The translations under genes were made by a program, and so were the position numbers. A model generated the notes under the pieces. It was not told the DNA's origin and ran no database searches. It saw only the letters and a program-made list of their open reading frames with translations. A stretch of DNA of 64,000 nucleotides. It comes from Lepidonotus clava. Its lineage: Eukaryota; Annelida; Polychaeta; Phyllodocida; Polynoidae. The stretch is taken from contig OW387147.1 in the NCBI GenBank assembly GCA_936440205.1, forward strand, positions 36,419,629-36,483,628, written 5' to 3'. Shown here in pieces: positions 43,974 to 57,538 of this stretch. Every line of letters starts with the position of its first letter. Position 1 is the first letter of the stretch.

Positions 43974-44711
43974 TGTGACCTCTAAACGCCGGTGGTGGCT
44001 GCTGGCAAGGGCAGCAGGAGCTTCCGGTTAGCCCGCATGACGCATGCGCAGTTTGGCCGACTTTTTATTAACAACGGGCTTGTCCTCAAAGGTATGACGT
44101 CACGAAATTCAGCATTATCAGTATTTGGGGTTTATTCTTTCAAATTCAAGAAAATATGCCTATGATTTTGTTTTAGAAATATTAATTTTGCATGATATCT
44201 ATCCTACGGCACAGAGAGAAAAAAGACACATTAGTGAATTTTATCGGTTTCTTTTCAAACTGTAGGATACTTATCAATATATAATAAACGAAACACACTA
44301 TCTAAACTCGGATGAAAATGTAGCGTCAGTAGTCACCCTTATATTTGGCATCACTCGAACATGTTTGGAAATTGTAAAGACGTCATACCTTTGAGAACAA
44401 AACTAGGGTTGCCAATCCAATGTACAGATAGTTCAACATTGTACATGTGTACATAAACAATCAGTGTAAAAATGTATTCTTTTACAAAGAGTCCTAGGTC
44501 TTAACACCTTAATGTGACTGGCTAGGGATCTCTTATCCTGAGAGGAACTGTAGAACCATGCAAGAGAAAAGGATACGATAGCAACGTATTGTTACAAAAT
44601 ACAGCAACCATAAATTGATGGATTCACGCGTTTGTTCCATATTCAATTGGAACACAATTTTGAACAATACCTTTGAGAAAGCCTTATTAGGAATACGTTG
44701 CCAAGAATAAA
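43974..44711 (+). other. Probable 3' UTR of the receptor gene
   Basis: After the TAG stop, AATAAA occurs at 44283-44288 and again at 44706-44711. The first lies inside the MITE at 44081. No transcript evidence is available to choose between them. Confidence 0.45.
44081..44399. mobile_element. MITE in the 3' UTR, ~319 bp
   Basis: TGTCCTCAAAGGTATGACGT at the left is inverted at the right (ACGTCATACCTTTGAGAACA), with one mismatch in the first 20 bp. The left end contains TGACGTCA, an exact CREB/ATF palindrome. The interior is AT-rich and holds an AATAAA hexamer. No target duplication is clear. Confidence 0.75.
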
Positions 44712-47700
44712 CGTGTACATATATGATGTGGTTCTGTACTTCTGTGGACTATAGATATGGTGTTAGAGGTCGAAGGGCGAGGTTTCCTTTGTTGTAACCA
44801 GGGACGTTTGAAGTCAATTCCCCCAATTAATTTTCAAAAGATTTTATACCATAATACACGTAAGGGTTCCCCTTGGTTTTCAGTATTATTACACCAGGTA
44901 TTTAAGGTAGAGGAATTGGGAATTGTATACAAAGGTAAACTCAAATGTATACACCTCAAATACAATTTAAAAAGACAACGGTCAAGTCAGTTATCTCCTG
45001 GCAGAAAGATCTATATAAAAAGAATGAATATCAACTCCCATACGTACTTTGGTCAATGGAATCCTCTCATATTGCGATTGACCAACGAATGATCAGCGAC
45101 TAGATTAAAGCATTCTAGTGCATGCACCAACCCTTATAAAGAAGCCAAACGCGGCCTTATGACCTTAAGATCCACTACCAACTATACGGACCTGACTGCT
45201 CAGAATTTTTAAATTGGTGCAGGTCGTCTTTTTTTTTAGATATAAGCAGCGCAGGGTAGTGTATATATTTCCCGACGCTTTGATGTATATAGTAATTGTG
45301 CCCGACCTGTGCGGTTTGACATGTCCGTGTCTAAGCCCTTGTGATTGCGGAAGGAGTTGTACACACAGTGTAATCGATATATCGAGTGACAAAAGTCTGG
45401 TAAAGACGGTTTGAAGTGAATTGTATATTTGAGTGCAAAGTGTGTGATTATGATACGTTGCATTACAATCGAAATTCGTTTGGTTTCTACTAAGCTTAAT
45501 TTGTGCTGTGTTATTTTATTAACAGTGTGTGTTACACTCTTAGGGCTTTCTAATAAAAAAGATATAGACGTTCCAATCGAGCAACACAATTCGATAATTT
45601 AAAACAAAAACGGAAAACAATATGTACATGCATAATGCTGAACTTGATTAACATTCTTCAAAGCAAAATGTTTGAAGTTATTATATTTGATCAAAATCTA
45701 ATATAAATGTTTTAGATTTATTTCTTCAGGATAGATTATGTTCCATGTGAAACCACACAATCGGAACTCTTTTTAAAGTCCATATGCACTTGCTGATCAA
45801 TCACTCAATTGACAACACCAGCAAATAAAAGTCATTTAGGAATAAGAATAAGAATTAAGCTCCGCCTCCGTGGTACTAAGTACATCATACGACTCAATAC
45901 TCATAGGTAATTAATGGCTGAGAATCTAACCCTAGTGTGAAATAATGAGTAACAATTGTATTATCAGTTTTGGACTAACACAGCCTAACCTTGATATGGC
46001 AATAATTATTTATACTCGAATTTGAATTTTGACCATCATGGGATCAATGATTCAACGTCATGGAGCCCGATAATTGTAATTGTTGTCACAATAATATTAT
46101 TTTGATTTGAAGAATTACCGTGCAGAGGTTATGGAGAAATCTAAATTAATGTAAGATATGCAATAACACCTAAAACTGGACGCACCATGGGTTGTTTCCG
46201 ATCCACAGCCTAACATTTTTGCTTGATATTTTAAATATATAACTTTAAACCTAACTGCATGCAGATCTTCGAATACCCGAATAATCCCCTCGCCTTCTTA
46301 ATGCGAGATTTGTACACTGAATTTGCTGTGTTTTAAAGGAACGATGCTGTGTGATTCCAATGCTATTAAATAATCATTTATGGTAAGTTTCTTTGAGTCG
46401 TATTCTGTAATGTCAAGATTGCAGCTATCTTGTTATGTCATATTTTCTGAATACACATAATATCATGACATTTTATACTTCCGAACATTTCAGACTCACA
46501 TTTCTAGATGAAACAAATATGTCTAATGGTTAAAAAGCGTTTGCTTACCTCTTCTAAACAATACCCACAACCAAAGCCCAATATTTGCCAGAATACACTT
46601 TTTTATGGGAGCATTCCTGTTTGACCATTGCACCTTTGTATCTACGTTGTATTTGTGCCTTTTTTTCTTTTCGAACTCCTATAAATCCTCTGCTCCTCTG
46701 TTTGGCGTTTAACAGGTGGGGAAGTGTGGAAAGCCGCTATGCCACCCAACTATGACAGGACGAATGCGCCAACACTTACTGGCGCTACTGTTATGTTACT
46801 CCGTTCATTATAGTATTTTTCTATATGTGTTTGTAAAGAGTATAAATTGTAGGCAGGAGGGCTTTGCTAACTCATAGCGATGTTGTTTCCCGTCAATAGA
46901 TATTATTGTTACTATTAGGAGTGAAAGGTAACGCAGAATAGTATCACCAGATTATGTCTAAAGTTGTCTGGTAGCGTAACATTGCAACTGAATAGATTTC
47001 TAATGTTGTTCATAGGAAAGTGTTATAAGGTAACAAAGATCTGTGTAAATCTAAACCAAACTGTTGATTATCAATTGGGTATGTTTACAAGTGTGGGATG
47101 TTACTACTTATTGTTCATTTGTCTGGAGAATGCATGTTAATGTGGGTATTCGATGCTTGTATATATTAAGATTAAACCACGTGCATATCAGCAAATTGAT
47201 AACGTTCAGGATGTACATAATAAAAGTTTTGTATTCAACATGCATTTCTGTCAATATTTTATAATAAGTCACTCAGACACCCACTTATGAAAGAACATGA
47301 TTCAAACGATAATTGATCCTTACAGCCATTTGGTCACAAAACCTCACTACATTGGAACGGATTAAATACTATTCATATATTTTTATCATCCTTATGACCC
47401 TTTAATTGGGTTTATATAATGTTTATCTAAGGCTTGAAATGGTTATTAAAGATTTGTACAAAATGAACAGATCTTCTTAACGATGAAATATCTAAATGAG
47501 TTCTGTGATAGCCTTTTTTGACAGTCGATGAGGAAGCGAAAGAAATCAGCCAATGAATTATGATCATTATTCCAATTAAAAAGAATAAGCCTGAAGATTT
47601 CCTCACATTGTTTATATATGACAATAAACCCGATTTGCCGGCTCACTGTGGATCCTCCCTTCGGTATGGTGTTGTACAAGGCACCAGGTGGCGCCACATG

Positions 47701-48039
47701 ATCAATGTGTTCGCTGAGGAGATGCAGGGGACACCCATAAAAGACATACATCTACACACCACCTATTGGAATTTCTTCTTACCAAAAATAGCTAATTTTC
47801 AGCAAATCAGGCACATGCAGGTTTACTCATTGTGATGACAAAGCATAGAGACTAAGAACATGTATGCGTGTATATATATACTATAGTTTATCTGTACAGA
47901 TTGAATTTTCAAATTAACTTGAGAGAAAATATAGAAATACAACAAAATGGAAGGTGCTAGCTTACATCATGTTGAACCACAAATATTTCTATGATTAATG
48001 AAAATGTCCATACTTAAGGCCCATGACTTGTTGACATAT
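44712..48039. other. Intergenic DNA, no recognisable gene
   Basis: AT-rich sequence on both strands with open frames up to 117 codons (for example 45236-45589 minus and 44757-45092 plus). None shows a domain, signal peptide pattern or exon-like codon use that I recognise. Confidence 0.6.
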
Positions 48040-49490
48040 TTCCCAGAATGCATTTTGACCGAGGCTAAGCCCATGCCAGTTTACACAAACATTAAAGTTT
48101 ACCATGAAATAGTTTCAAAATGTCCTCTGTAGTTATTCCATGAAGACAGTTGCATGATACAAAATTAACCAAAGCAATTCGGTTGACAAATCACCTTTTT
48201 GCTCCTAAAACTTGTAAAATACAGTTTTACTTCTTGGCCTTTTCCACCAATGTTGAAGCCTGTCATCCCAACATACAATGTCCAACCCTTTTCTGCCCGA
48301 CAAACCTGTGAATCTGATAATTCATAGAATTTAAAAATCGTAATCTTTTATTACTATTTGGTGATAATCTTTGCTTTTTCAGTAACCCCAACTCTAGGAA
48401 ATGAGGATGACATTGTGACGTTCTCTGGTAAGTCGGGGTTGCCGATTCTTACAACAGAGGAACGTGGGGGGGTTGTTCGGGTCTCGGGGCGGACGGGGAA
48501 TCCGGGCCAAGAACCGAGATGTGTTTCTAGAGTCGTGCCTCGCGCACGAGGGGGGGGCTGAGCGAATCGGTCGGGGATCGGCACTCGATGTCAAACGGAG
48601 GACTGCGGGGAAGGGAAATTATGGTAGGGGTACGGGTCGGCCGGGGGTTCGTCTCGCTCTATCTCCCAGACCAGCATTCACCCCCACCGGGCGGTCCACC
48701 CCACGGTTCCGGTCCGCGGGGGCGACGGGCCGACGGTCGCCTATTGTTTGGTAGCGTGGGGCCGAGCCTGCCGCGCCCTCGTCCCCGCGGACTTCGTTCC
48801 CTCGTCCCGCCTGTCATGCCTTCGTGCCATGCTACACCTCGGTCTCCGGGACTGTTTCGGGCCTTCGCGCCTTACTTCGGTCCTTCGTTCCTCGTTCTTC
48901 GGGCCGTCGGGCCCCTACCCTAAGTTCTTACTATTTATCTCGAACTTCGACTGTTTTGTCCTAACTTCTGGTTAATCACTCGAATCAGCTCATCTTTAGC
49001 GGTTGTTTCAGGAAAGAAGACACGTCTGGACACAAGGAGAACTATTAAAGAACTCTGTTTATTCGGGCCTCACCGCCCCTTTATATACTATAGAAGTCAG
49101 CCCTGATTGGCTGCTTTCGGTCACGTGATCTATAACTGACGTCACTTCCGGTTTATATCTTTCGTTTCCGGTTTACATTTCACTTCCGGTTTATATCTTT
49201 CCGGGTTTCGTTCCTTTACATTTTCGTTCCTCACATATTCGTTCCTTACATATTCGTGCCTCTTTTTTCGGGCTTTTTACACTTTCGTTCATTATTTACA
49301 TATTCGTTCTTTTACATATATTTCATATATTTCGTTCTTTACATATATACCTTTTTATAGTATTATCGTATTTTCTCTTATTTTGACCTCTACATATTTT
49401 GGATGAATAGCCGTTCATCACAACATGTACACTTAGTTTGTCCAATCATTGTCCAACCCTGAGATATACCCAGTGTCGGATGGGCTTATT
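48040..49490 (+). mobile_element. SINE-like dispersed repeat, copy 2, split by an LTR
   Basis: The body matches copy 1 at 41861 in order: GAAGACAGTTGCATGATACA, AAAGCAATTCGGTTGACA and ACCCCAACTCTAGGA up to 48413. It then resumes at 49423 with TTGTCCAATCATTGTCCAAC and GGATGGGCTTATTAGG. The tRNA-like head is not recognisable here. The 1-kb gap is the solo LTR listed next, so the repeat is older than the LTR insertion. Confidence 0.65.
48414..49422. mobile_element. Solo LTR, ~1009 bp (LTR retrotransposon fossil)
   Basis: It begins TGTGACG and ends TCATCACA (TG...CA with short inverted ends), flanked on both sides by ACAT at 48410-48413 and 49423-49426, a 4-bp target duplication. No internal coding region is present, so it is the remnant left by recombination between two LTRs. 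The first 550 bp are strikingly GC-rich and the last 400 bp T-rich, with repeated TTCCGGTTTA motifs. A Gypsy/Ty3-type origin is a guess from the duplication length. The intact ends suggest a moderate to recent age. Confidence 0.8.
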
Positions 49491-52400
49491 AGGTATCCAT
49501 AATGGGGAGAATGAGTGGCTGGCGTCTTTATGACAGCCATCATGGCTAATGAGCCCTTAATTACTGAAATATTTAGCAGGGAAGACGCCCGTATGACACC
49601 GCTGTATATCAGAACCAGATTGCTCCTCGGTGTCGGTTCTTCGCATACTGAATACGAATACAGATTTCAAAGGGTACTTGGTAATGGATTATACTAAGCT
49701 ATTCAAATGATCCACGCTATTTGTTTGAAATATTAATTATTGTGTTGATGTGCCTATTCACAGAAACGTTTATTTTCTTAATACCTTTAGATAGTACAGA
49801 CATCTTCCGCTTAATCCATTAAATAACAAAACAATAAAACCTTTCAAAACCGCTGTACGTCGGTAAACCAATTCAGCGTTAAATGTATATCTTATGGCCT
49901 TCCCCACTATTAAGCATCACTTAACGTATCAAACTTTGTTTTTAACTTCCTTTCATGTATGATATGCAACTGCAGTAACAATATAGTACGCTAAGGGCAA
50001 ACTCTCTATTACTTTAGAGAAAAGCTGTTCGGGTTGTATGACAAGGTATGGTATTCTATCTGAAATAATGTATTATACTCATAGAATTTAATGTTCTCTT
50101 CAAACAGCCTCCGGCCATTTCATATAGCTTTACCTTTTTTATTTCAACATAAGTATCACTTTTTCAACGGATATGACCGGGGAAGGTAAAAGATAAATGT
50201 TACGGGAAGCATAAGAACAGTTTTAGAGCAAGACCCGATGTCCCATCTGAATAATTTAATAAACTTTAGTGAATTAAACCTATAAAATATCACACAGACC
50301 CACGCATCATGTCAATAATCACGTAATAAACTAGAAATGCCTCCAGGAAGAGGCAGCTGGTATAAGGCATACTTAGTACGGAACAATGGTTGCTCATCTT
50401 CATCTCACAAATATAAATCAGATTCACACAAGTCAGAGTCACACAGCATTATCACACAGTACTGAATTGTTTCAATAATCCTTAGAAGAGACTTGTGCTG
50501 CTTGTAAAATAAAACTGTTATATATACATCTTACCCTCGAGACATCATAATAATTGGCTCCAAAAAGCCTAATGCTTCAAAGGTATAATTCGTGCATCAT
50601 GACCATAGTAATTTTTATCCATCCTCCAGATGGCACCACTGTGAGTCAACTGCCTCTCCTCACATAGACAGAGGAAGTATAGAAAACGGATTTACATGCA
50701 TATTACTAAATTATTAGCGATTCATCTCCTTTCATGTAAACTTATTTTAGTAATAGGTGTTTTCCCTTTACCCATTCAGAAAAGTTTACTTTTACGATAG
50801 GTTGTATTTGCCTATACACGCGACATCGCCTAAACAAATTCCAATATACCGCTGACGGGAGTTGGTCACTGGGCGCTGCCATGTTGGTAAAGGGATGGTC
50901 CTGATAGGCTGAAAAGTCGCGCTTGACCCCCGAAAACTAGTGGCGCCAAAGCACCACGCAATTGCGCAGACCCTAACTCCCAACTGTGCTATACACAACA
51001 ATTCATGATTGTGTAAGTAGTGTATTGAAAAGGGAATTTGGAGCTTGTCGCATACCTAGATATCAAATATTACATTGTCATGTGTATTGCTTTCATTATA
51101 CACGCAACATGTTAGTAGTATATCTAAATGGAAATTTATAGATGGTAACATTTTATGAATGATCTACTGTATATATATGCGACACTTTATGATTACATGA
51201 GTAGTGCATGAAATGGGAATTGGATGCTTGTAACGTACATCGTTTCTCTTATACAGGCAGTGTCTTATATACACTGTCATACACGCGACGTTGAGTACAC
51301 AGCCAGTGAGTTTTTATTTTCTGTTCGGTGGTGACACATCCATTGATATATTTATGCTCCATAGCTTTGTTTCATGAAATATCTGACCTAAACGACAAAC
51401 CTTTAAAAAAACACCAAGCCTTCCTCCTTTTTTATATATAGTTACAGCAATGTCAAAATTGACATACATAGATCCTGACTGTTCGTCGTCTGTCGGCGAT
51501 GGAGCTCAAGTAGATGACAGCCTAACGTACATCATACCCTGAGGTAGTTGAATTAGGATAATCTTACATGTCATCCAAGTAATTATCCCATCATGGATAC
51601 TTGACAGGGTGTCTTGGTTATTTCTTAGATAGTCTGCATTATGGTATAGTAAGAATGGTGATATCAAAATCTGAAGGTGTCTGTTAGATTAAGTGTATGA
51701 CAAATTTCATTTTTACCTAGCGTTAATGTCCTATATGATTTCATATAGATTGAAATGAAAAACCTAGCACTAAAAACCAGGTAACATAGGAACAGGAACA
51801 GGATTCAATAAGGGAATTCTTTGTAATCTATGTCGATCTAATCCCCATGTAATAGAAGCTGGTATATTGGAAACCAGTCTGTCATAAACTGAAGGTAGTT
51901 CGGCTTTGAAATAAATTGATTAAAAAAAGAAAAGAAAAATGTGTTTATAATACCTAGTAATTTATGTAAGTCCTCATCCTTTTAGAGAAATTTTGTTTAA
52001 GAAAGACATTTGCAGGAAAAGCGAGCCCCATAGGAGGTATTGTCATTCTACCACTATCAAATCTCTGATTGACCTTTTTTCTGAACAAATATTAGGATAA
52101 TAATAAGATAGGCCCAACTACTTGTATAGCACATATCGAATGAAACTTGTTGGGGGATCTTATAGTCAAACCACTATAAACAACATAGAAATTAAACAAT
52201 GATAATTTTCAGAAAATTACAACAAAGCTGGAGATTAATTTTAGTAAAAATTACATTTAGGACCAATACAAAAATAGAATATATGGTTTCTGTCCATTTC
52301 TTTGCACTGTACCTCTTTTTGTGTCTCCTCCCCGCTCCCCTCCTCCTTACCTCTGTCTGAGTAACGGTTAATCGTCGCCAGAGTCTGCATAATTCAGGTC

Positions 52401-53769
52401 CCCGTTCGCACATCAAGCCGCAGACTGCAAGCACCAACTACCAGAGAGATCCTCTCTGCATTATGTATGGCAGCACCCGAGGTGATTTCACAGCAGTATC
52501 CCCAGCCTGTTTACAGTACACCACCTGCATTACTGGAGAGATCAAAGTCATAAATGATAACCATGTGCCTTTATGGACAGATGAGGGTTTGGCACTGTGC
52601 GCCACATTAGTGCACATTTATACAATGATAACTGATGAAATGTAGATATGGTGTTTTACACCTTGTATAAGGGCTAACATTCAACCATTTGGACACAGAA
52701 GACACATTTCTTTCACCTTTATTTCTAGGTAACAAATATATCAGTAACTTCATATCCTAATGAGCTGCAATTCCGAATGCATGTTATCAACCAGGAACTA
52801 TTAAATGTTATTTCATCAGAATGTAATTACCCAATTTCATCCTCATTAAAAGCAAAGACTATTATGCGCATTTTGAGCCGGTTGAATCTACGAATACACA
52901 TATCAACTTTGCCTAAAATATGTCAAACATTCAGCAGCACTGTAGCTTCTCGTGCAGTCCATATTTTCAGGGCAGAGATGGACTTCAAAGAAATGTGTTT
53001 TATGTGAAGATTGGTTTACCATCCTATTATTGCATTTATTTTTATGAAGCCCACGTATTACCTAGTCCTTAATGTTATATGAATATTCCACACGCATATT
53101 AACCAAGAATTAATAAAAAGGGAGAGTGTACCGTTATGATAAAACAAACTCCTCGTTGCCCAATCGTATGAGTTAAATCTTTTGCTAGCGAAACACATTC
53201 TGAATTTTTGAAAGGTTACCATCTAGTACATTTTCTTACGTATTACCTTTAACACTTGTCGGATAAGGTGATTTAAATATGCTTCTTTATAGGTCATATT
53301 ATACCGAATAGAAAGTTTGCTACATCTCGCCAAAAGCTGAAACGGAGAATGGCATTGCTTTTTACTACTTCAGCATTTAGCAGAGAGACACCCTATACAG
53401 GAAACATGTATGAATCTTGTCCATGTGCAAGGCAAAGACCTTAGGAATACCTCATATGAGACAGATCTTCTATACCATACCTTAAAAGCTCTGCTGGTAC
53501 CATTATTAATTTCCATAAGTTCTTCTTCCCATTCTGCAAAAATGTTGCACGTATTCATCTTGGAATTCTAGTTATGTCGATTATACCTCGGAAAATTGCG
53601 AGACGAATAACTGTACAGCAAATCATTTTGATGTTAACAATATTTTAGAAACAATTGATCTTAGCTTTTAAAGTGCATAAAAGAAGGTTTTAATTTAATT
53701 GGAGTTTTATTCACATCGGAATTACGTTGATTAATGTTGATACATAGGGGATAGTGATATAGGTAGGAT
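49491..53769. other. Intergenic DNA with a weak ~185-bp tandem repeat
   Basis: AT-rich and without a recognisable gene. Between about 50805 and 51300, TATACACGCGACAT-type and AGTAGTGTATTGAAAAGGGA / AGTAGTGCATGAAATGGGA segments recur about 185 bp apart, giving two to three degenerate units. The remaining open frames (up to about 81 codons) are unassigned. Confidence 0.55.
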
Positions 53770-54336
53770 ATCAAATATAAAGGTACCATGACAGTATAAC
53801 AGAGTTCATGTCTATAATGCACAGTAAGCATATACATAGTTTTTGTGAGATCTTCCCTACCAAGGATGTGACTTTACTATAACGTTGCAGCAGCATTCTG
53901 GTATGTTCTGTATTGGTTCTTGGTACATTCTTTTGTTGAATCCCAATCACATCGCTGCAACGTGTTGCTTTGACATTGCACTGTGACATTATTACAATGT
54001 TCTGGTTACGTTCTTCAACCCAAGCAGAATGTTCTTAAAATGTTCTGTTATGGTTTGGCCTTAACCTCACCAAAAATAGCATTATAATGATTTGGTGAGG
54101 TTTCAACCTCACCACCAATAACGTAACTGTTACGTGCCACCTTATAAGTAACAGACTGACCAAAAAAAGTATGGTTGCAGAATGGTTCTGTTACATCACA
54201 CCTTGGCTGGTTTATCTTTGGAAACTAGACCAAAATATTTAATCAATCACCTTATAACAAATATTTTCAAATGCAAAAAGGACTTGCCGCCAGGTGGCGA
54301 GCGTATCGATGTGACAGATAGGGCACCTTCACATTA
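53770..54336. other. Anonymous AT-rich DNA with CCTCACCA repeats
   Basis: Near 54062-54115, TTAACCTCACCAAAA, TTTGGTGAGGTTTC and AACCTCACCACC form short direct and inverted repeats. TTCTGG/TACGTTCTT segments recur in 53895-54050. A decayed transposon is likely, but its ends are not definable. Confidence 0.4.
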
Positions 54337-54507
54337 GGGGCCTTCCATTTAGTAAGTACGCAAATTTTCCTAGATTTTAGAACCCCCCCCCCCCCACCCC
54401 CCTTTGAATAAAGTACGCAATGGAATTGTACAGGAACGTATGCAAATTTTCCTAGATTATAGACCCCCCCACCCCCCTTGCTGCGTACATACTTAATGGA
54501 AGGCCCC
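54337..54507. mobile_element. MITE copy B, GGGGCCTTCCATT ends (171 bp)
   Basis: GGGGCCTTCCATTTAGTAAG at the left is inverted at the right (CATACTTAATGGAAGGCCCC), flanked by a perfect TTA duplication (54334-54336 and 54508-54510). Two C-runs and two AAATTTTCCTAGATT segments lie inside. Same family as 19078. The TTA target and TIR start fit PIF/Harbinger-like elements. Confidence 0.9.
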
Positions 54508-54510
54508 TTA

Positions 54511-56053
54511 CGGAGTGCCTATATATAGGCGTGTAACCAATGAGGCTGGGCTGCCGCTATAAGTGTATGAGATAGACGAGGTGCGGAGAGGTCAGCCCTG
54601 ATTAATGGAGCGTGGCGGGGATTAGGGAGGCGGGGGATTAATGATTGGTTGACCCTGGAGCAGGGAGGGCCCCTGACACCTACATTAATATTGACTTACT
54701 CCAGGCGCCGCCACCAGGTGGGGCTACATGTACAATGGTGACAGGTATCGGAGACTCGTCTACATACACACTTAGAACCTACATAATCACCGAGAGACTA
54801 GTTCTAAGGAATTTACCATGTTTACATTAGGAAAAGAGACATAATAAATGTGCTGTATGAGATTCCAAAATTGAATTGCATTGGTGATGCCCAAGCGCCT
54901 TATTTCAATTCTCACACATAATGATGTTTAAAAGATTATACACTAAAAATAGGCTCTGACTATTTTGAGATATGAATTGCGAAATGACTGGATAAATCCT
55001 TATCATTTATTCATACATGACTGGAACAAGTGAGAAATAGAATGATCACCGACCTTACCCAACTTGTGAAAGGCCTAGGGTCACATGACCAGTTTGTGGC
55101 GATCCACATCTCGTTACCGCACCCACGTGACTGTGAAATATAAACACATTTTATAGATAGCAATTGTTTGTCAGAATATTAGGAGATTCCCTTTGAAACA
55201 CCATGCATAGAAATGTATCATAGGTGTTTTGGAATTCTGACTAAAAGATTTAAATTGATCGTCAATATGATGCTCAGCCCAGTTTGAGAGATATGATGTC
55301 AATTGCACAACGGCTGTAATGGATTACCAGACAGGAATGTATCCCTCAAAAAAATACTATCGGCTATTTTTTTCATAGATATTTTCAGTAAAGGACCAGA
55401 GGCTGGTACCCTCAGTATATTCAGTCACCCCCTCCCCACCCCCGGCCCCAGGCCTCAGCCCCTGACGGTACCCCACCCCTGGGTCAACCTTCTTGCCACT
55501 TTGCATTCAAGAAAATGCCACCTGCCTTCCCTTGGTGCCTCTGAAGTCTCAATTACGCATGCGCAGTGGAATTTCAAACCTGGTTAGCATGAGAACAAAA
55601 GGATGGAGGCGTTTAGTTAATCTGATCCTCTGTGGGTCCTTGTGGCCAGGGTCGGGCCCGGGGCCGGCAGGGTAGGGTAGGCCGGGGTCGGGGTAGGGTA
55701 GCCTGGGGTAGGGGTAGGGGAGGCTGACACAGTAGGGGCCGCAGGCAAAGTGATAGGCCCTCCATATTTGTAAACCTTGTATATGGGGAGATGGAAAAGG
55801 TGGGTTATTGATTGAGGCAGGTCAAGTTTGTTGTTGTCTGCTCAAACATATTGTAGATAAACCGATGGGATGCACGAGGAAATACCTAAATAGGTTGAGA
55901 AGATATGTATCTATACCGTCAATGCACGCTATGCGGACTTACATAGTCTATGGTGTATTAATGCAATAGATTGAACTAGTTGTCGGTGTTATACCAACGA
56001 TAGTACAAAGGAAAGATTAGTGACTGTATTACATTTCGCTCTTAACGACGTCC
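54511..56053. other. Intergenic DNA with GGGTAGGGTAGG tract
   Basis: No gene recognised. A G-rich degenerate repeat (GGGTAGGGTAGG, GGGGTCGGGGTAGGGTAG) spans about 55655-55725 and could form G-quadruplexes on the + strand. A C-rich patch at 55427-55480 precedes it. Confidence 0.6.
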
Positions 56054-56231
56054 TTAGTGGCGCCTCCTATGAGAGTCCGTGCACACCGTTACGACGTGAT
56101 GTCTTTTTGCCATTTTTGTGACGTCATCAACAGTTTGTTTATGTTATAAAATCTCTATGATGTCACTAAAACGGCAAAAAAGACGTCGGGTTGTATCTGG
56201 TTGCATGGACTCTCGTAGGGGGCGCCACTAA
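56054..56231. mobile_element. Foldback MITE, ~178 bp
   Basis: TTAGTGGCGCCTCCTATGAG at the left pairs with the right end CCACTAA (about 27 of 30 terminal bases match). The pairing continues inward through GACGTGATGTCTTTTTGCC-like arms, so nearly the whole element is one hairpin. CAGTTTGTTTATGTTA sits near the centre. No clear target duplication. Confidence 0.8.
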
Positions 56232-56316
56232 TGAAAATGTTCGAAAGGCGATGGTCTGACTTACCCATCTTTGTGTAGCTATAATATTTTTGGTTACACC
56301 AAAATTCGTATGGCAT

Positions 56317-56519
56317 CAGTGGCGGATCCAGGGGGGGGGGGCGCAAAAGTGGCAATTGCCCCCACTAGACTGAGTGGATTTTTATTCGAAAAATATACGT
56401 TAGTTTATTCATACAGATCTGACATTATTCATTTTCACTTTTTTATAGGGAGGATGGTTTGCACCCCCCTAGATTGCCCCCTCCCCCCACCTAGATGACC
56501 GACTCTGGATCCGCCCCTG
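56317..56519. mobile_element. MITE with CAGTGGCGGATCCAG ends, ~203 bp
   Basis: CAGTGGCGGATCCAGGGG at the left and CTGGATCCGCCCCTG at the right are inverted. CAGNGGCGGATCC termini are common among hAT-type non-autonomous elements. The expected 8-bp duplication is not recognisable. C/G runs lie just inside each end. It is 85 bp downstream of another MITE. Confidence 0.75.
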
Positions 56520-57538
56520 AGCATAAGTCTCTTAGGCCACTATAATTTTATTTCACAGTGAACCTAAAACGGTTTACCTTCTTAAACAGACGATGTATGT
56601 TTAACCATAGTAAGATAGTAAGATAGACAGATATCAGTATTTCTCAGTCGAAAAAACAACAACAGCCTAAAGAGAGAAACTTATATGGTATATTTCTAAG
56701 AAAGTTGACAACCAGAAAGAAGCGTCAAATTTTCAAAACTCAGATAAGTACAGAAATATGTTTGATGAGTCCAGTTAAGATCAGTGGTAAAGTATTAGCT
56801 GTGAAAACCAGCTCAAAATAAAGTAGAATGCCACAATAGATGGTAAAATGCATTTGTTTGTAAACAAACCCTATTTTTGCGGATCCACATTAATTTATTT
56901 AAACCAGGAAAACAGGTTTTTATTTATTTTTTACCACATTTCATGGTTCAGATTTTAACATGGGCCAGAAATAGGCTCAAGGAATGGGTTTCCATGATTA
57001 TTTAAGTTTGGAAAATTTCACTGAATTTATTGGTTTTGGCTCCCTTTAACAGTAAAACGTCATCAGTCTATAGGGGTGCCCAATCCTTGTCAGCACTTCA
57101 ACCAAGTTTAAAATCAATGGATTCGTTTAACGTTCGCATATACCATCAGGTTTGGTTAATTAAAATAGGAGGTTGTCTGTTGGCTTTCTCGGTAGGTAAT
57201 CATACATCTAATAAGTTCAATACATATATACAGGTGATGTTTCCCGATTTTTGTTGGAAAAATAATTACATTAAGTAGCCGTGAAAAATTTAGACAAGCT
57301 TAAAGACCTTTTATTCGCACACAGCCTCGCCCTCCACCAATTGGTCATGTCGTTTGATGTTACTGCCGTAAATAAGCTTCAGAAATAATTTGGAAATAGG
57401 CTTTTTACGTACAAATGCATCCGAACTTTACCCGAACGTATAATATGACCAAGGCACTTTGAAACGCTAAAATATTGATGGTCGGACGCACTGTGTACAT
57501 ATATCATGCGTTTAGGGAACTGACAGATAACAGATATA
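56520..57538. other. Intergenic DNA, nothing recognised
   Basis: AT-rich; one open frame of 82 codons (57030-57278) has no recognisable features. Confidence 0.6.

Noticed and set aside
48464-48923. Overlapping Pro/Arg-rich open frames
   Set aside because: They lie in the GC-rich half of the solo LTR; base composition removes stops.
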